This document shows positions 1 to 8,148 of a DNA stretch of 19,044 nt, piece by piece. This DNA is from Verrucomicrobiota bacterium (lineage in GTDB: Bacteria > Verrucomicrobiota > Verrucomicrobiia > Opitutales > Intestinicryptomonadaceae). Position numbers and translations under genes: made by a program. The notes beneath the pieces were generated by a model. That model searched no databases and had not been told where the DNA came from. It saw only the letters and a program-made list of their open reading frames with translations. Position 1 is the stretch's first letter. Every line of letters begins with the position of its first letter. Where the stretch lies: positions 1 to 19,044 of the forward strand of contig QALA01000084.1 in the NCBI GenBank assembly GCA_003343565.1, in the 5' to 3' direction.

Positions 1-1681
1 GAGACGGCCAATCGAGCTGAATCCACGGTTTTGACTTCGCGTCCGCCACCCACCTGTTTTTATTTTCCCCGCGCGCGTCTATGCACACGCCGCTCAAGAT
101 GTTCTGCGGAAGCGAGCCGTCCGCGGAGCCTGAGGCCGAAACCAGCGCGCCGCGCGCCAAATCCGCCTCGTCCTCGTTTTTGAGGCCTATGATGGTCTGG
201 TCGTCGCGCAGGAGAGTCTGCTGAAGCTTTTTGACAAGCTCCGCGTCCGCCCGAATATCCGGCGGAAATTTGCCGAGTTCCACGCACATCGCCGCCGCCG
301 TTCCGACAGCCTGCCCCATTGCCGCGCACGTGCACATCACACGCGTCGAAGTGAAGGCCACATGCGAACAGCTCGCGTTGCGTCCGGGCATCATGAGGTT
401 TTTTATATTTTTACTGTACAGCGAACCGAACGGAATGTTGTAGAAATCGCCGGAAGGATACTGGCGGCAGGGCTTGCGCTCGGAGGCGTAAAAACCTTTG
501 GCGGGGTGGTCGTCCATCGTCCACCCGCCGACCGCGACGGCGTCCGAAAATTTCTTCCAGCCGCCCTCGATGTCGTGCTGGGTCAGCACATGGCCGCCCG
601 CCAGCCTGTACGTCTCGCGCCGTCCGGGAAGCATGCCGACAAAGTCCAGCGCGCGGTTGGCGGCGGCCGGATACTTCCCGCTGTTCTTCACATAATCCCA
701 CACGCCCATGACAATGGAGAGCAGCTCGAAGCGCAACATCTCGGCGTCCTTTATGGCGTCGTAAACACCCCCCAGCTCAATCCACCAATAACCGTAGGCC
801 AGCTCGTTTTTGCCGGGCTGGCGGTATTTCAGCTGCTCCGGAGTTATTTTCTTGGCCCACTTGGGCGCGACAAACGGCATGGGCCTGTCGTACAACCTTG
901 AAGTCATCATGAGCGTCGAGCCCTGGCGCGTGCCAACCTCGTCGTAGTCGGCGAGGGATTCGCCGTACTTCTTCGAGCCGTCGCGCCCCGACATATACTC
1001 CGCGCCCGCCTCAATCCCCAAGCGGGCGTCCCCGGTGGCGTCGACATAGATTTTCGCGGCGATTTTATACGCAGTCTGCGTTGCGTCGCTCCTTGCGTAG
1101 ACCGCCTTGATTTCGGAGTCCTCGCACTCCGCGCCGCATACGGACGTGTCCAATATCAGCCTGATGTTCGGCTCCGAAACGCACTTGTCGAACAATATGA
1201 GATCCCAAACCTCCCACGAAAGCTGGGGATTGCGCGCGGCATTTTCCAGCTTAAGCTCCTCGATCAGCCCACCTTCGCGCCAGCCGACCTTTCTGGAGGG
1301 AACTCCCAGCGGGTGCATTCTTATCTCGGAGCTCGCGTTTCCGCCCAAGCGCGAGCGGTCCTGCACGAGTATGACCTTCATTCCCTTGCGTGCGGCCGAA
1401 ATTGCCGCGCATATTCCCGACAGTCCGCCCCCGGCCACAAGCACGTCGCAATCCAGCGACTTGAAGGCCATCGGCGGAGTGAAGAACGGGATTTGCGGCT
1501 TGGATTCCCCCGGCCCGGAAGCCGTTTCCGAAGCCGCCCCGGAAGCCGCGGAAAGTTTTTTCACAGTCTCCTCCGCCAGAACCTGCGGAGCTTTGACTAT
1601 CATTGAATACCCCGTGAAAACAGACGCTGCGGCCGCCCCCAAAAATCCGCGGCGGCCGGTCTTAAAAGATTTCTTCCCCAT
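1..1681 (-). CDS. Tat-exported FAD-dependent oxidoreductase (FAD_oxidored family), 3' end outside the window
   Basis: The reading frame is open from ATG at 1681 to the left edge (560 codons, no stop), so the C-terminus is missing. The N-terminus carries a twin-arginine signal (RR at residues 10-11 in GRRGFLG, then an Ala-rich stretch ending near VLA, residue 36), which predicts folded export. A Rossmann dinucleotide-binding motif GGGLSG lies at residues 84-89, followed by RLGGNASSEIRM (about 111-122) and DATGDARLG, the pattern of FAD_oxidored proteins common in Planctomycetes, Verrucomicrobia and Lentisphaerae. The last visible residues (NRWVADAKSKPWIQLDWPS) resemble the start of an F5/8 type C (discoidin-like) carbohydrate-binding domain. 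The substrate is unknown; a role in polysaccharide or sugar oxidation is only an inference. AAAGGG lies just before the start and acts as ribosome binding site. It is divergent from the TPR operon. Confidence 0.9.
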   Translation of the reverse strand, partial: MGKKSFKTGRRGFLGAAAASVFTGYSMIVKAPQVLAEETVKKLSAASGAASETASGPGESKPQIPFFTPPMAFKSLDCDVLVAGGGLSGICAAISAARKGMKVILVQDRSRLGGNASSEIRMHPLGVPSRKVGWREGGLIEELKLENAARNPQLSWEVWDLILFDKCVSEPNIRLILDTSVCGAECEDSEIKAVYARSDATQTAYKIAAKIYVDATGDARLGIEAGAEYMSGRDGSKKYGESLADYDEVGTRQGSTLMMTSRLYDRPMPFVAPKWAKKITPEQLKYRQPGKNELAYGYWWIELGGVYDAIKDAEMLRFELLSIVMGVWDYVKNSGKYPAAANRALDFVGMLPGRRETYRLAGGHVLTQHDIEGGWKKFSDAVAVGGWTMDDHPAKGFYASERKPCRQYPSGDFYNIPFGSLYSKNIKNLMMPGRNASCSHVAFTSTRVMCTCAAMGQAVGTAAAMCVELGKFPPDIRADAELVKKLQQTLLRDDQTIIGLKNEDEADLARGALVSASGSADGSLPQNILSGVCIDARGENKNRWVADAKSKPWIQLDWPS

Positions 1682-1716
1682 TGCAACCCTTTCGTTTTTC
1701 CGATGAATAATTAAAA

Positions 1717-1744
1717 AAATTAACCGGCCGGCGCGCCGTGTCAA
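1717..1744 (-). promoter_or_regulatory. Candidate sigma70 promoter of the FAD oxidoreductase gene
   Basis: Read on the minus strand, a perfect -35 TTGACA (1744-1739) is followed after 16 bases by TAATTT (1722-1717, a weak -10). Transcription would start near 1710, giving a leader of roughly 28 bases with AAAGGG before the ATG. The spacer is unusually GC-rich and contains the overlapping palindromes CCGGCCGG and GGCGCGCC. Confidence 0.45.
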
Positions 1745-1848
1745 ACCCAAAAAAAATACGCCTCCCTTCGCGCCAAACTCGCGCGCCGTCGGACGCGGGC
1801 AGAGCTTTTAACTTGAAAAATCGGATAAATGTGCGATTCTTAAAAACG

Positions 1849-4458
1849 ATGTCAACACTCGGAAAAACCGGTGCGGCACGAGCGGCGGCCGCACTTTTGG
1901 CATGTGCGGTTTTCGCGCAGCCGCAGCCTCTTTCGGCCGATTCGACCGGCTCCGCCCCCGTCCCCCGCGAAACGGCGGCGGGCAAGCATGCGGAAATGGG
2001 CAAAAACGTCCTGCCAACGCTGTCCAAATCGGCGGCGGACGCGCTGACGTCGGGAATGCCGTCGCTTGCGGAGGCAATGGCGCAAAAGGTCTTTGAGAAT
2101 CCCAACGCGGACGCTCAGCTAAAGTCCGAGGCCCGGCGGACGCTGATTGACGCGTACATCTCGCAGGGAAAATTTGCGGACGCGGAAAGACACCTCGCCT
2201 CCGCCGCAGAAAAGACGAATTCGGACCTCGCGCGCGAGGCCCTCGTTCTGACCGGCCTTGGCAGGCGCGCCGACGCCGAAAGAATCGTTTCGTCGCTTTC
2301 GGAGAATCCGGCGGACGCGGAATTCAACTCGTGGCTGGCAATGGCCAAGGGATACATCGCGTTTTCAAAGGGGGATTATTCCGCGGCCATAAGCGATTTC
2401 GAGAGGGCAAAAAAATATTCCGGCGGCGGATTCTTCGCAATCGACGCCGAAATTGCGATAAACTCCTGCAAAATTTCGCTGCAAAATACGCCCGAACAGG
2501 ACGAAAAACTCGAAAAGGAGCTTGGGGAAAAAGTCTCCCTCTACCTCGGAACTCCGGCCGGATTCCAGTTCGCAAAGCAGTATGCGGGGCTCCTGTTCAA
2601 AATGGGCAAGGTGGAGCGCGCGCTCGAAGTCATAAACGCCCAGCTGGAAATAGAATTGGCCGACTCCGTGGACAAAGACGAACTGAGGCTGATCGGAGCG
2701 GCCATAAATCCGAATCTGGAAAAGCGCATCTCGGCCCTCAAAGACATAATGTCTGCCAGCGCGTCGGCAAGCGTTGTGGATTTCGCGCTCGCCCTCTACG
2801 TGCGCGACTCGAAGGAATCTCCCGCGGCGCAGTCCGAGTTTTTGGAAAACCTCGCAAAAAGCGGAGCTCCGGCCATACGCGACAGAATACTTCTGGAAAT
2901 ATCCAAAAACGCCCTGAAAACGCGCGACTACAAAACCGCCCAAGAATGCGCCAAAAGAATATTGGACGACTACCCCGCCTCGCCGCACAAACAGTACGCG
3001 CTCAGAATTCTGGCATGGATCGCATTCAACGGGGAGGCCGCAAGGGCGCCGCAGTACAGGCTGGCGGCCTCCTATCTCGAATCGCTGGCGGCATTGGAAA
3101 AAGATCCCAAAAAAGCCGCAAGAATCAAAATGCTCGCAGCCGACTGCTACTTCCTGAACCAGGACTACGCCGGCGCGGGCAAAATATACGACGAGCTCAT
3201 AGACTCGGACTCCGAAAACCGCGCGACATTGACCGACCACGCAATAGAGGCCCTTCTCATGCAAAATCGCGTCTCCGACGCAATCGCGCTGCTGTCGCGC
3301 CTGCAAAGCGAAGACAAAATCGACGAGGGCGCGCTGTGGAACTCCGCATGGAGAATCCTCACCCAATACCGCAAAAATTCCGGCGACGCAAAGACGCTTG
3401 AAAGCATAGAAAAAGTTTTGGAGAACAACGCCGACATGTCGCCTTCCCTCCGCATAAAGATGTTGTGGCTGAGGGCGCGGATAACCGAGGAAAACGGGGA
3501 CAATGCGCGGGTCGCAAAGCTCTGCCGCCAGCTTGAGGGCGAAATTGCCGCCGCCGGCGAGGGCGTTTCAAACGCACCCGACATTCTGCAAATCCGCGCA
3601 AACGCGATGCTGATGTCCGGAAGGGCTCTGGAGCGGCTGGGGGATTTTGAGGGCGAAAACGGGGCGTTCAAAACCTACGAACGCCTGCGCGAACAGTTTC
3701 CGGACTCGGACGCCGCGCAGCTTTCGTATCTGTATCAAGCCTCCGGTTTGGCGCAGTTGGAGCGCTTCAACGCGGCGCGCTCTCTCTGCCTGAAACTTGC
3801 GGAGAAATTCCCCAAAGGCAAGTACCTCTACCCCGCCCTGTTCGACGCCGCGGAGTATTCGCGCCGCATGGGAATGGACTCCAACTACCGCACCGCGCTC
3901 TCGCTTTTGGACAGGCTTTGCAGGGAGTTTCCGGACAACCCGCGCAACTTTTACGCAAAGCTCTCGCAGGCGGAAATCCTGAGAATGATGAACGCCTTTG
4001 CCGACGCGCGCACCATGTACAACGACATAATAAACACATACTCAAGCCACCCTGAAATATATCTGGCGTGGATGGGATTGGGCGACAGCACGCTGGCGGT
4101 GCCCGCGCGCGCAAAAGACGCGGCGGCAATCTTCGAACGCCTCTACGCCCTTCCGTCTTTGGACGAGGCCGCGCGGGCGGAGGCCGCCTTCAAATGGGCC
4201 TTCGCGCTCGCCTCCTCCGGAGAGGCTTCGGAGGCCGACGAAGTGCGCTGGATAACCTCGCAGGAGCTGCTGGGAAAACCGGAAATTTCCGCTGCGGCGC
4301 GCTATTGGATAGGGAGGTCCCTGTTCGACATGGCGCGTTCGCTCGAAAGCGCCGGCCGCATGCGCGACGCGCGTTCGGCATACGAACTCATCGCGAGCCG
4401 CAACCTGCCTCCGGCAAAAATAGCAAGGCAGAAGCTCGGCGCAAAAAAGAAGGAATGA
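1849..4458 (+). CDS. Large secreted tetratricopeptide-repeat protein, first gene of an Exb/Ton-type operon
   Basis: 869 residues from ATG 1849. I prefer this start over the upstream in-frame GTG at 1738 because it begins directly with a signal peptide (MSTLGKTGAARAAAALLACA, cleavage likely after PLSA near residue 30). The rest is almost entirely Ala/Leu/Glu-rich helical repeats of TPR type (for example ALTLIDAYISQGKFADAE-like units near residues 100-120 and FPDNPRNFYAKLSQAEILR near 690-710), with no catalytic domain recognised. Its stop is six bases before the exbB start, so the genes are co-transcribed. TPR proteins next to ExbB/ExbD occur in Verrucomicrobia and Bacteroidetes, and are thought to act as periplasmic or outer-membrane scaffolds. 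That role is inferred. A weak TTGAAA (1813-1818) with GATTCT 16 bases downstream lies just before the ATG; no clear ribosome binding site is visible. Confidence 0.85.
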   Translation: MSTLGKTGAARAAAALLACAVFAQPQPLSADSTGSAPVPRETAAGKHAEMGKNVLPTLSKSAADALTSGMPSLAEAMAQKVFENPNADAQLKSEARRTLIDAYISQGKFADAERHLASAAEKTNSDLAREALVLTGLGRRADAERIVSSLSENPADAEFNSWLAMAKGYIAFSKGDYSAAISDFERAKKYSGGGFFAIDAEIAINSCKISLQNTPEQDEKLEKELGEKVSLYLGTPAGFQFAKQYAGLLFKMGKVERALEVINAQLEIELADSVDKDELRLIGAAINPNLEKRISALKDIMSASASASVVDFALALYVRDSKESPAAQSEFLENLAKSGAPAIRDRILLEISKNALKTRDYKTAQECAKRILDDYPASPHKQYALRILAWIAFNGEAARAPQYRLAASYLESLAALEKDPKKAARIKMLAADCYFLNQDYAGAGKIYDELIDSDSENRATLTDHAIEALLMQNRVSDAIALLSRLQSEDKIDEGALWNSAWRILTQYRKNSGDAKTLESIEKVLENNADMSPSLRIKMLWLRARITEENGDNARVAKLCRQLEGEIAAAGEGVSNAPDILQIRANAMLMSGRALERLGDFEGENGAFKTYERLREQFPDSDAAQLSYLYQASGLAQLERFNAARSLCLKLAEKFPKGKYLYPALFDAAEYSRRMGMDSNYRTALSLLDRLCREFPDNPRNFYAKLSQAEILRMMNAFADARTMYNDIINTYSSHPEIYLAWMGLGDSTLAVPARAKDAAAIFERLYALPSLDEAARAEAAFKWAFALASSGEASEADEVRWITSQELLGKPEISAAARYWIGRSLFDMARSLESAGRMRDARSAYELIASRNLPPAKIARQKLGAKKKE

Positions 4459-4464
4459 TACGCC

Positions 4465-5127
4465 ATGTTTGAAAATATTTTAAACGTATTCCAACTGGGC
4501 GGCCCCATGATGATTCCCCTGGCCGCACTCGGATTCGTCGGGGTCTTGATATTCACAGAACGCCTGCTGTACCTTCACAAGGGGCAGATACGCGCGGAGG
4601 AGTTCGTATCGGGAATAAAGAGCATACTCAAGAAGAAGCGCGTGCTTGAAGCGCTGACGCTGTGCGACGAAACCGTCGGCCCCGTGCCGCGCGTGGTCAA
4701 GGCCGCGCTGCTTTCGGCGGACGAAAGCGCGGAGGCGATGTCGCAGGCGGTAAACGCGGCGGCGGTGAACGAATTTTCCCTGATAGAGCGGCGCGTGGCG
4801 AGCGTCGCGCTGGTGGCGAAGATTGCGCCGCTGCTGGGGCTGATGGGAACGGTCGTGGCGCTTTTGGAAATGTTTTACGCGATGGGACAAAGCGGCTCGT
4901 ACGTGTCGGCGTCGGAGTTTTCCGGTCAGATATACGCGGCGCTGCTGTCCACGGCGACCGGCCTGTTTATATGCATACTCGGCTGGCTCGGATACAGTTT
5001 CCTGAACGGCAGGGTCCGCGCGCTCGCGCACGACATAGAATGGGCGGCAAACGAGACCATGCTTTTCATATTGCGCGGAATGCCGGACAACGAGAATCTT
5101 CACATGAGCCCCGAAGGGGAGAAATAG
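4465..5127 (+). CDS. exbB: MotA/TolQ/ExbB proton channel family protein
   Basis: 220 residues, close to the usual ExbB/TolQ length. Three membrane segments are visible at about residues 13-35, 110-135 and 155-180. The second and third carry the family signatures APLLGLMGTVVALLEMF and GQIYAALLSTATGLFI. With ExbD it forms the inner-membrane stator that uses the proton gradient to drive a TonB- or TolA-like partner. AAGGA at 4450-4454, inside the end of the TPR gene, supports this ATG. The gene sits between the TPR gene and exbD with gaps of only a few bases. The sequence does not decide between an ExbB and a TolQ role, but the neighbouring TonB-like gene and the absence of tolB/pal favour Exb. 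Confidence 0.93.
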   Translation: MFENILNVFQLGGPMMIPLAALGFVGVLIFTERLLYLHKGQIRAEEFVSGIKSILKKKRVLEALTLCDETVGPVPRVVKAALLSADESAEAMSQAVNAAAVNEFSLIERRVASVALVAKIAPLLGLMGTVVALLEMFYAMGQSGSYVSASEFSGQIYAALLSTATGLFICILGWLGYSFLNGRVRALAHDIEWAANETMLFILRGMPDNENLHMSPEGEK

Positions 5128-5131
5128 ACCC

Positions 5132-5590
5132 ATGAAGCTCGTCAATCTCACCTCGCGCCTAAATGCGCAGGAAAGCTTTATAGACGCGGTCGCGCTCTTC
5201 GACGTTCTGCTGATTGCGCTGATGCTCACGCTGTCGGGCTCGCGCTTTGCGGCCGCTCCGGGAATAAGCATAGATCTGCCGGAACTCGCAGGAGAGCCGC
5301 TCGGCGGCGAACTCGCCCTGACCGACGCGGACCTCGCCGTGCTGAACGCCAAGAGCGACACGATGCTAATTTACAACGGAACCATATACACGCCGCAGGC
5401 GTTTGAAAAGCGAATGCTCGCGGACAAAAAAGGAAAATCGGAAGACTCGCGGGGGACGCTTCTGGTCAAGGCGGACAAGTCCGTAAGCTCGCAGACCCTG
5501 CTGCGCATATGCCGCCTGGCGAAAGAGGGCGGATACTCGCGCGTGCACATCGCCGCGCGGGAATCGAAATCAAATGAGGAGAATAACTGA
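5132..5590 (+). CDS. exbD: ExbD/TolR family biopolymer transport protein
   Basis: 152 residues with one N-terminal membrane segment (about 18-37) and a periplasmic domain. Asp24 in LFDVLLIAL sits where the protonatable Asp of ExbD/TolR lies (the VDVMLVLL motif), so the proton pathway looks intact. The family features GISIDLPE after the membrane segment and LLVKADKSVSS near the C-terminus are present. GGGGAG at 5116-5121 is a good ribosome binding site. The start is four bases after the exbB stop, and the end overlaps the next gene by 17 bases, which suggests translational coupling. Confidence 0.92.
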   Translation: MKLVNLTSRLNAQESFIDAVALFDVLLIALMLTLSGSRFAAAPGISIDLPELAGEPLGGELALTDADLAVLNAKSDTMLIYNGTIYTPQAFEKRMLADKKGKSEDSRGTLLVKADKSVSSQTLLRICRLAKEGGYSRVHIAARESKSNEENN

Positions 5591-6362
5591 CGAAAAGGCG
5601 CGGGAACTCGCCGGCGCAAACGCGCCCCGGACGGAAAAACCGCCCGCGCGCGAACGCGGGCGCGGGCGCGACTTTTTTATCTCCGCCGCCGCGGCGTCCT
5701 CATTGACGCTGCTGTTCTTGCTCTGCTTTCCAAAGGCGGATACGAAAACGCTTCCCGCGCCGCCTCCCGCTCCGTCCGCCTTTCTTCAAAGGCCCTCAAA
5801 TCCGTTTGGCGGCGGGGAAATAGGAATGGAGGAGCTGGCCGACCACACCGCGCTCTTTCTTCCTACGGACAGAAACTACCGCAAAGTCTCGCTGGACATT
5901 CCCGCGCCGGACGGCTGGGAAATTTCCGAAATAAAGAGCGGACAGTTCGCAGCAGGACTGTCCGACATAAAATTTGCGGAATTGGAGGAGGATAAAGCTC
6001 TTGAATCCGACAAGAACAATCTCATGCTCTCCTCGCTGATACGCGCGTTTTCGTCCGCGGGAATTCCGCCCGCGAAAGCCTCTTCAAGCCCGTCAAAGCC
6101 CGCCGCAATCCCCAACGTGAAAGCCGTAAACTTGGACACCGGCGAGACGGCCGCCGAATTTCGCATAGAGGGAGCCTCCGCAATTCCGGCAATATACACG
6201 TTCGCCTTCTCAATCTATCCCGACGGCTCGTGGCGAATGCCGGTGACGACGGTGTCGAGCGGAGATACGAAACTCGACGCGCAAATAGCGTCGGAATTCG
6301 TCAGATCCGAACAGACGAAAAGGCTGCCCGCAGGAGTCTATCGGATAACGGTATCGCCTTAG
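5574..6362 (+). CDS. Divergent TonB-like energy transducer (membrane-anchored, TonB-like C-terminus)
   Basis: 262 residues. The N-terminus is basic and cytoplasmic, with one membrane anchor at about residues 34-52. It is followed by a short Pro-rich stretch (PAPPPAPS) and a periplasmic region. The last 53 residues (from about 210) follow the TonB C-terminal pattern: FSIYPDGSW, VTTVSSGDTKLDAQI, then a final beta-strand GVYRITVSP. The classic TonB YP motif and long Pro/Lys spacer are absent, so the match is partial. The start overlaps exbD by 17 bases. Position at the end of an exbB-exbD operon supports an energy-transducer role; the outer-membrane partner is not in this window. Function is inferred from context plus this short motif. 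Confidence 0.75.
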   Translation: MRRITDEKARELAGANAPRTEKPPARERGRGRDFFISAAAASSLTLLFLLCFPKADTKTLPAPPPAPSAFLQRPSNPFGGGEIGMEELADHTALFLPTDRNYRKVSLDIPAPDGWEISEIKSGQFAAGLSDIKFAELEEDKALESDKNNLMLSSLIRAFSSAGIPPAKASSSPSKPAAIPNVKAVNLDTGETAAEFRIEGASAIPAIYTFAFSIYPDGSWRMPVTTVSSGDTKLDAQIASEFVRSEQTKRLPAGVYRITVSP

Positions 6363-6552
6363 GCGTCCTTATCAAAGCCGACGGCGGCTTCCGCAAAAAA
6401 ATCCGCAATATGACGGTTCCGCCTTAAGGGACTTCGCGCAAGGGGGGAATTTTTGCATCGGTTTGGATTCGCTTCGGGACTGTCCATGCCTTTTAATTTT
6501 GGACGAAAGAAAAGCCGTCCGCAAGCGCGCCGCATCGCGCGGCCCGGCACGC

Positions 6553-7881
6553 TTACGGCCTGTCCTGAAGAGAGTCGGCGCGCACCCCGCCCAAAGCCGC
6601 CAACACTTCGCCCGCCAAATATATCGACCCCGTGGAGACGACGGTATCCCCCGGACCGACAAGTTTGGCATATCCGCCGCGCGCGTAAAAATCCTCCACC
6701 GACGAACGCGACACGGCAACTCCCTCCGCCCGCGCCGGCATGCAGCTTTCAAGCTCCTCAAACGACAGCGCGCGCGGCTGATTCGGCACGAAAAACACCA
6801 GCTGCTTGGCATACTTCGCCGCGACCTCCAAGAGAGGAACCGCCCTTTCGCGCCCCAAAACTCCAAGCGCAATCACCGGGCGCAAACCGCCGGCGCACAA
6901 GGCCGACAAATTCTCCTCAAGCGCGCGCGCCCCTTCGGCATTGTGCGACGAATCCAAAATGAGGCGCGCGCCGTTGGGCAACCCCACGCTCTCCCAGCGC
7001 GCCGGCCACGACACCCCCGCGAGCGCCGCGCGCGCGGAATCTTCGTCCAGCCGCGCAAAAATCTTTCGCCCCGAAGTCTCGCGCAATACGCGCGCAATGA
7101 GAAGGGCAACCGCCGCGTTCCTTCGCTGAAAAACGCCGCTTAGAGACGCGCGCGGCAAATCGGCCTCCGAAGGGAAAAAATCCTCCGCCCTGTAAAGGGG
7201 CGCGGACACCTCCCGCGCGCGAGCCTCGACAACCCGCATGGCGGCCTCCGGAAGAAATCCGCATACGGCCGGAACGCCCGGCTTCAAAATGCCGGCCTTC
7301 TCGCCGGCGACGGACTCCAACGAGTTTCCCAAAAGCTCCGTGTGGTCAAGCCCTATCGAGGTTATTGCGCAGACGTCGGGGCGCAATATGTTCGTCGAAT
7401 CCAGCCTTCCGCCCAAGCCGACTTCAAACACGCCGACATCGACGGATTTTTCGGCAAAATAATCGAACGCCAAAGCCGTCATAAACTCGAAAAACGACGG
7501 ATATGAACGCATGTCGGAGGAGTCGAAAACGCCGTCGGCCAACTCGCGCAAACGCAGGACGCGCTGGGCGAGTTCGCCCCTGTCTATCGGCCGCCTGTCA
7601 ATTTGCACGCGCTCGCCCAAGTACACGAGGTGCGGAGACGTAAACATTCCCGTCCGCAAGCCCGCCCCGCGGAATACGGCCTCGCACATGGCGCATACCG
7701 AGCCCTTGCCGTTCGTCCCCGCCACATGGACCGACGGGTATTTCAAATGCGGATTTCCGAGAGCGCGCACAAATTTTTCTATTCTGCCAAGCGAGTACTT
7801 GGAGCCTGCATTGCGCAGCGCATAGAGAAACTCCTCAATCTCTCCGAACGCCTCCGCGCCTCTGTATTGCTTTCCGGACAT
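6553..7881 (-). CDS. folC: Folylpolyglutamate synthase / dihydrofolate synthase
   Basis: 442 residues, the usual length. The ATP-binding loop HVAGTNGKGS is at residues 52-61, followed by FTSPHL, EVGLGGRLDSTN (153-164) and GLDHTELLGNSLESVAGEKAGILK, which includes the Lys normally carbamylated (K195). The C-terminal domain has PARWE, DSSHN (310-314, where most family members have DGAHN) and a final GSIYLAGEV. The enzyme adds glutamate to dihydropteroate and/or folates in the cytoplasm. The gene is transcribed alone, convergent with the Exb operon, and no convincing terminator hairpin was seen in 6363-6552. No strong ribosome binding site precedes the ATG. The promoter lies close to the start, so the leader would be very short. 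Confidence 0.95.
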   Translation of the reverse strand: MSGKQYRGAEAFGEIEEFLYALRNAGSKYSLGRIEKFVRALGNPHLKYPSVHVAGTNGKGSVCAMCEAVFRGAGLRTGMFTSPHLVYLGERVQIDRRPIDRGELAQRVLRLRELADGVFDSSDMRSYPSFFEFMTALAFDYFAEKSVDVGVFEVGLGGRLDSTNILRPDVCAITSIGLDHTELLGNSLESVAGEKAGILKPGVPAVCGFLPEAAMRVVEARAREVSAPLYRAEDFFPSEADLPRASLSGVFQRRNAAVALLIARVLRETSGRKIFARLDEDSARAALAGVSWPARWESVGLPNGARLILDSSHNAEGARALEENLSALCAGGLRPVIALGVLGRERAVPLLEVAAKYAKQLVFFVPNQPRALSFEELESCMPARAEGVAVSRSSVEDFYARGGYAKLVGPGDTVVSTGSIYLAGEVLAALGGVRADSLQDRP

Positions 7882-7895
7882 TTTTAAAATCCGCG

Positions 7896-7924
7896 ATTAA
7901 AGCCTCCCCCGACGCCGCGCTCAA
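7896..7924 (-). promoter_or_regulatory. Candidate sigma70 promoter of folC
   Basis: On the minus strand TTGAGC (7924-7919) and TTTAAT (7901-7896, 5 of 6 matches to the -10 consensus) are separated by 17 bases. The expected start of transcription is near 7888, only about 7 bases before the folC ATG. Confidence 0.5.
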
Positions 7925-8051
7925 GCAAATTGAGAACCCACCGCCGCAAAAACTCTATCCCCTCCCCCCGCCGCACGCGCGCCGTTTTACAAAGGATAAA
8001 TTTCCCGCATATCTCCCCACCGCCTCATCGAAACGCCATATCACTGCAACA

Positions 8052-8091
8052 CCGCATTGCCGTATTGCCGCATTGCCGAAACGCCGCATTA
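8052..8091. repeat. 8-base imperfect tandem repeat, five units
   Basis: Five consecutive units: CCGCATTG, CCGTATTG, CCGCATTG, CCGAAACG, CCGCATTA. A partial outlying copy, CGAAACGCC, lies nearby at about 8029. Confidence 0.8.
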
Positions 8092-8148
8092 TCCGACAAA
8101 GGCGACGAACGGCGGCGTTGCGAAGAGGAATTGATTGGATAAGCCCAA

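Noticed and set aside
1738..1848. GTG start extending the TPR protein by 37 residues
   Set aside because: The extension is basic, precedes a complete signal peptide and overlaps the divergent promoter region.
6363..6552. Terminator between the converging TonB-like gene and folC
   Set aside because: AAGCCG-ACGG-CGGCTT at 6375-6390 can fold but has no T-run on either strand, so it is not called.
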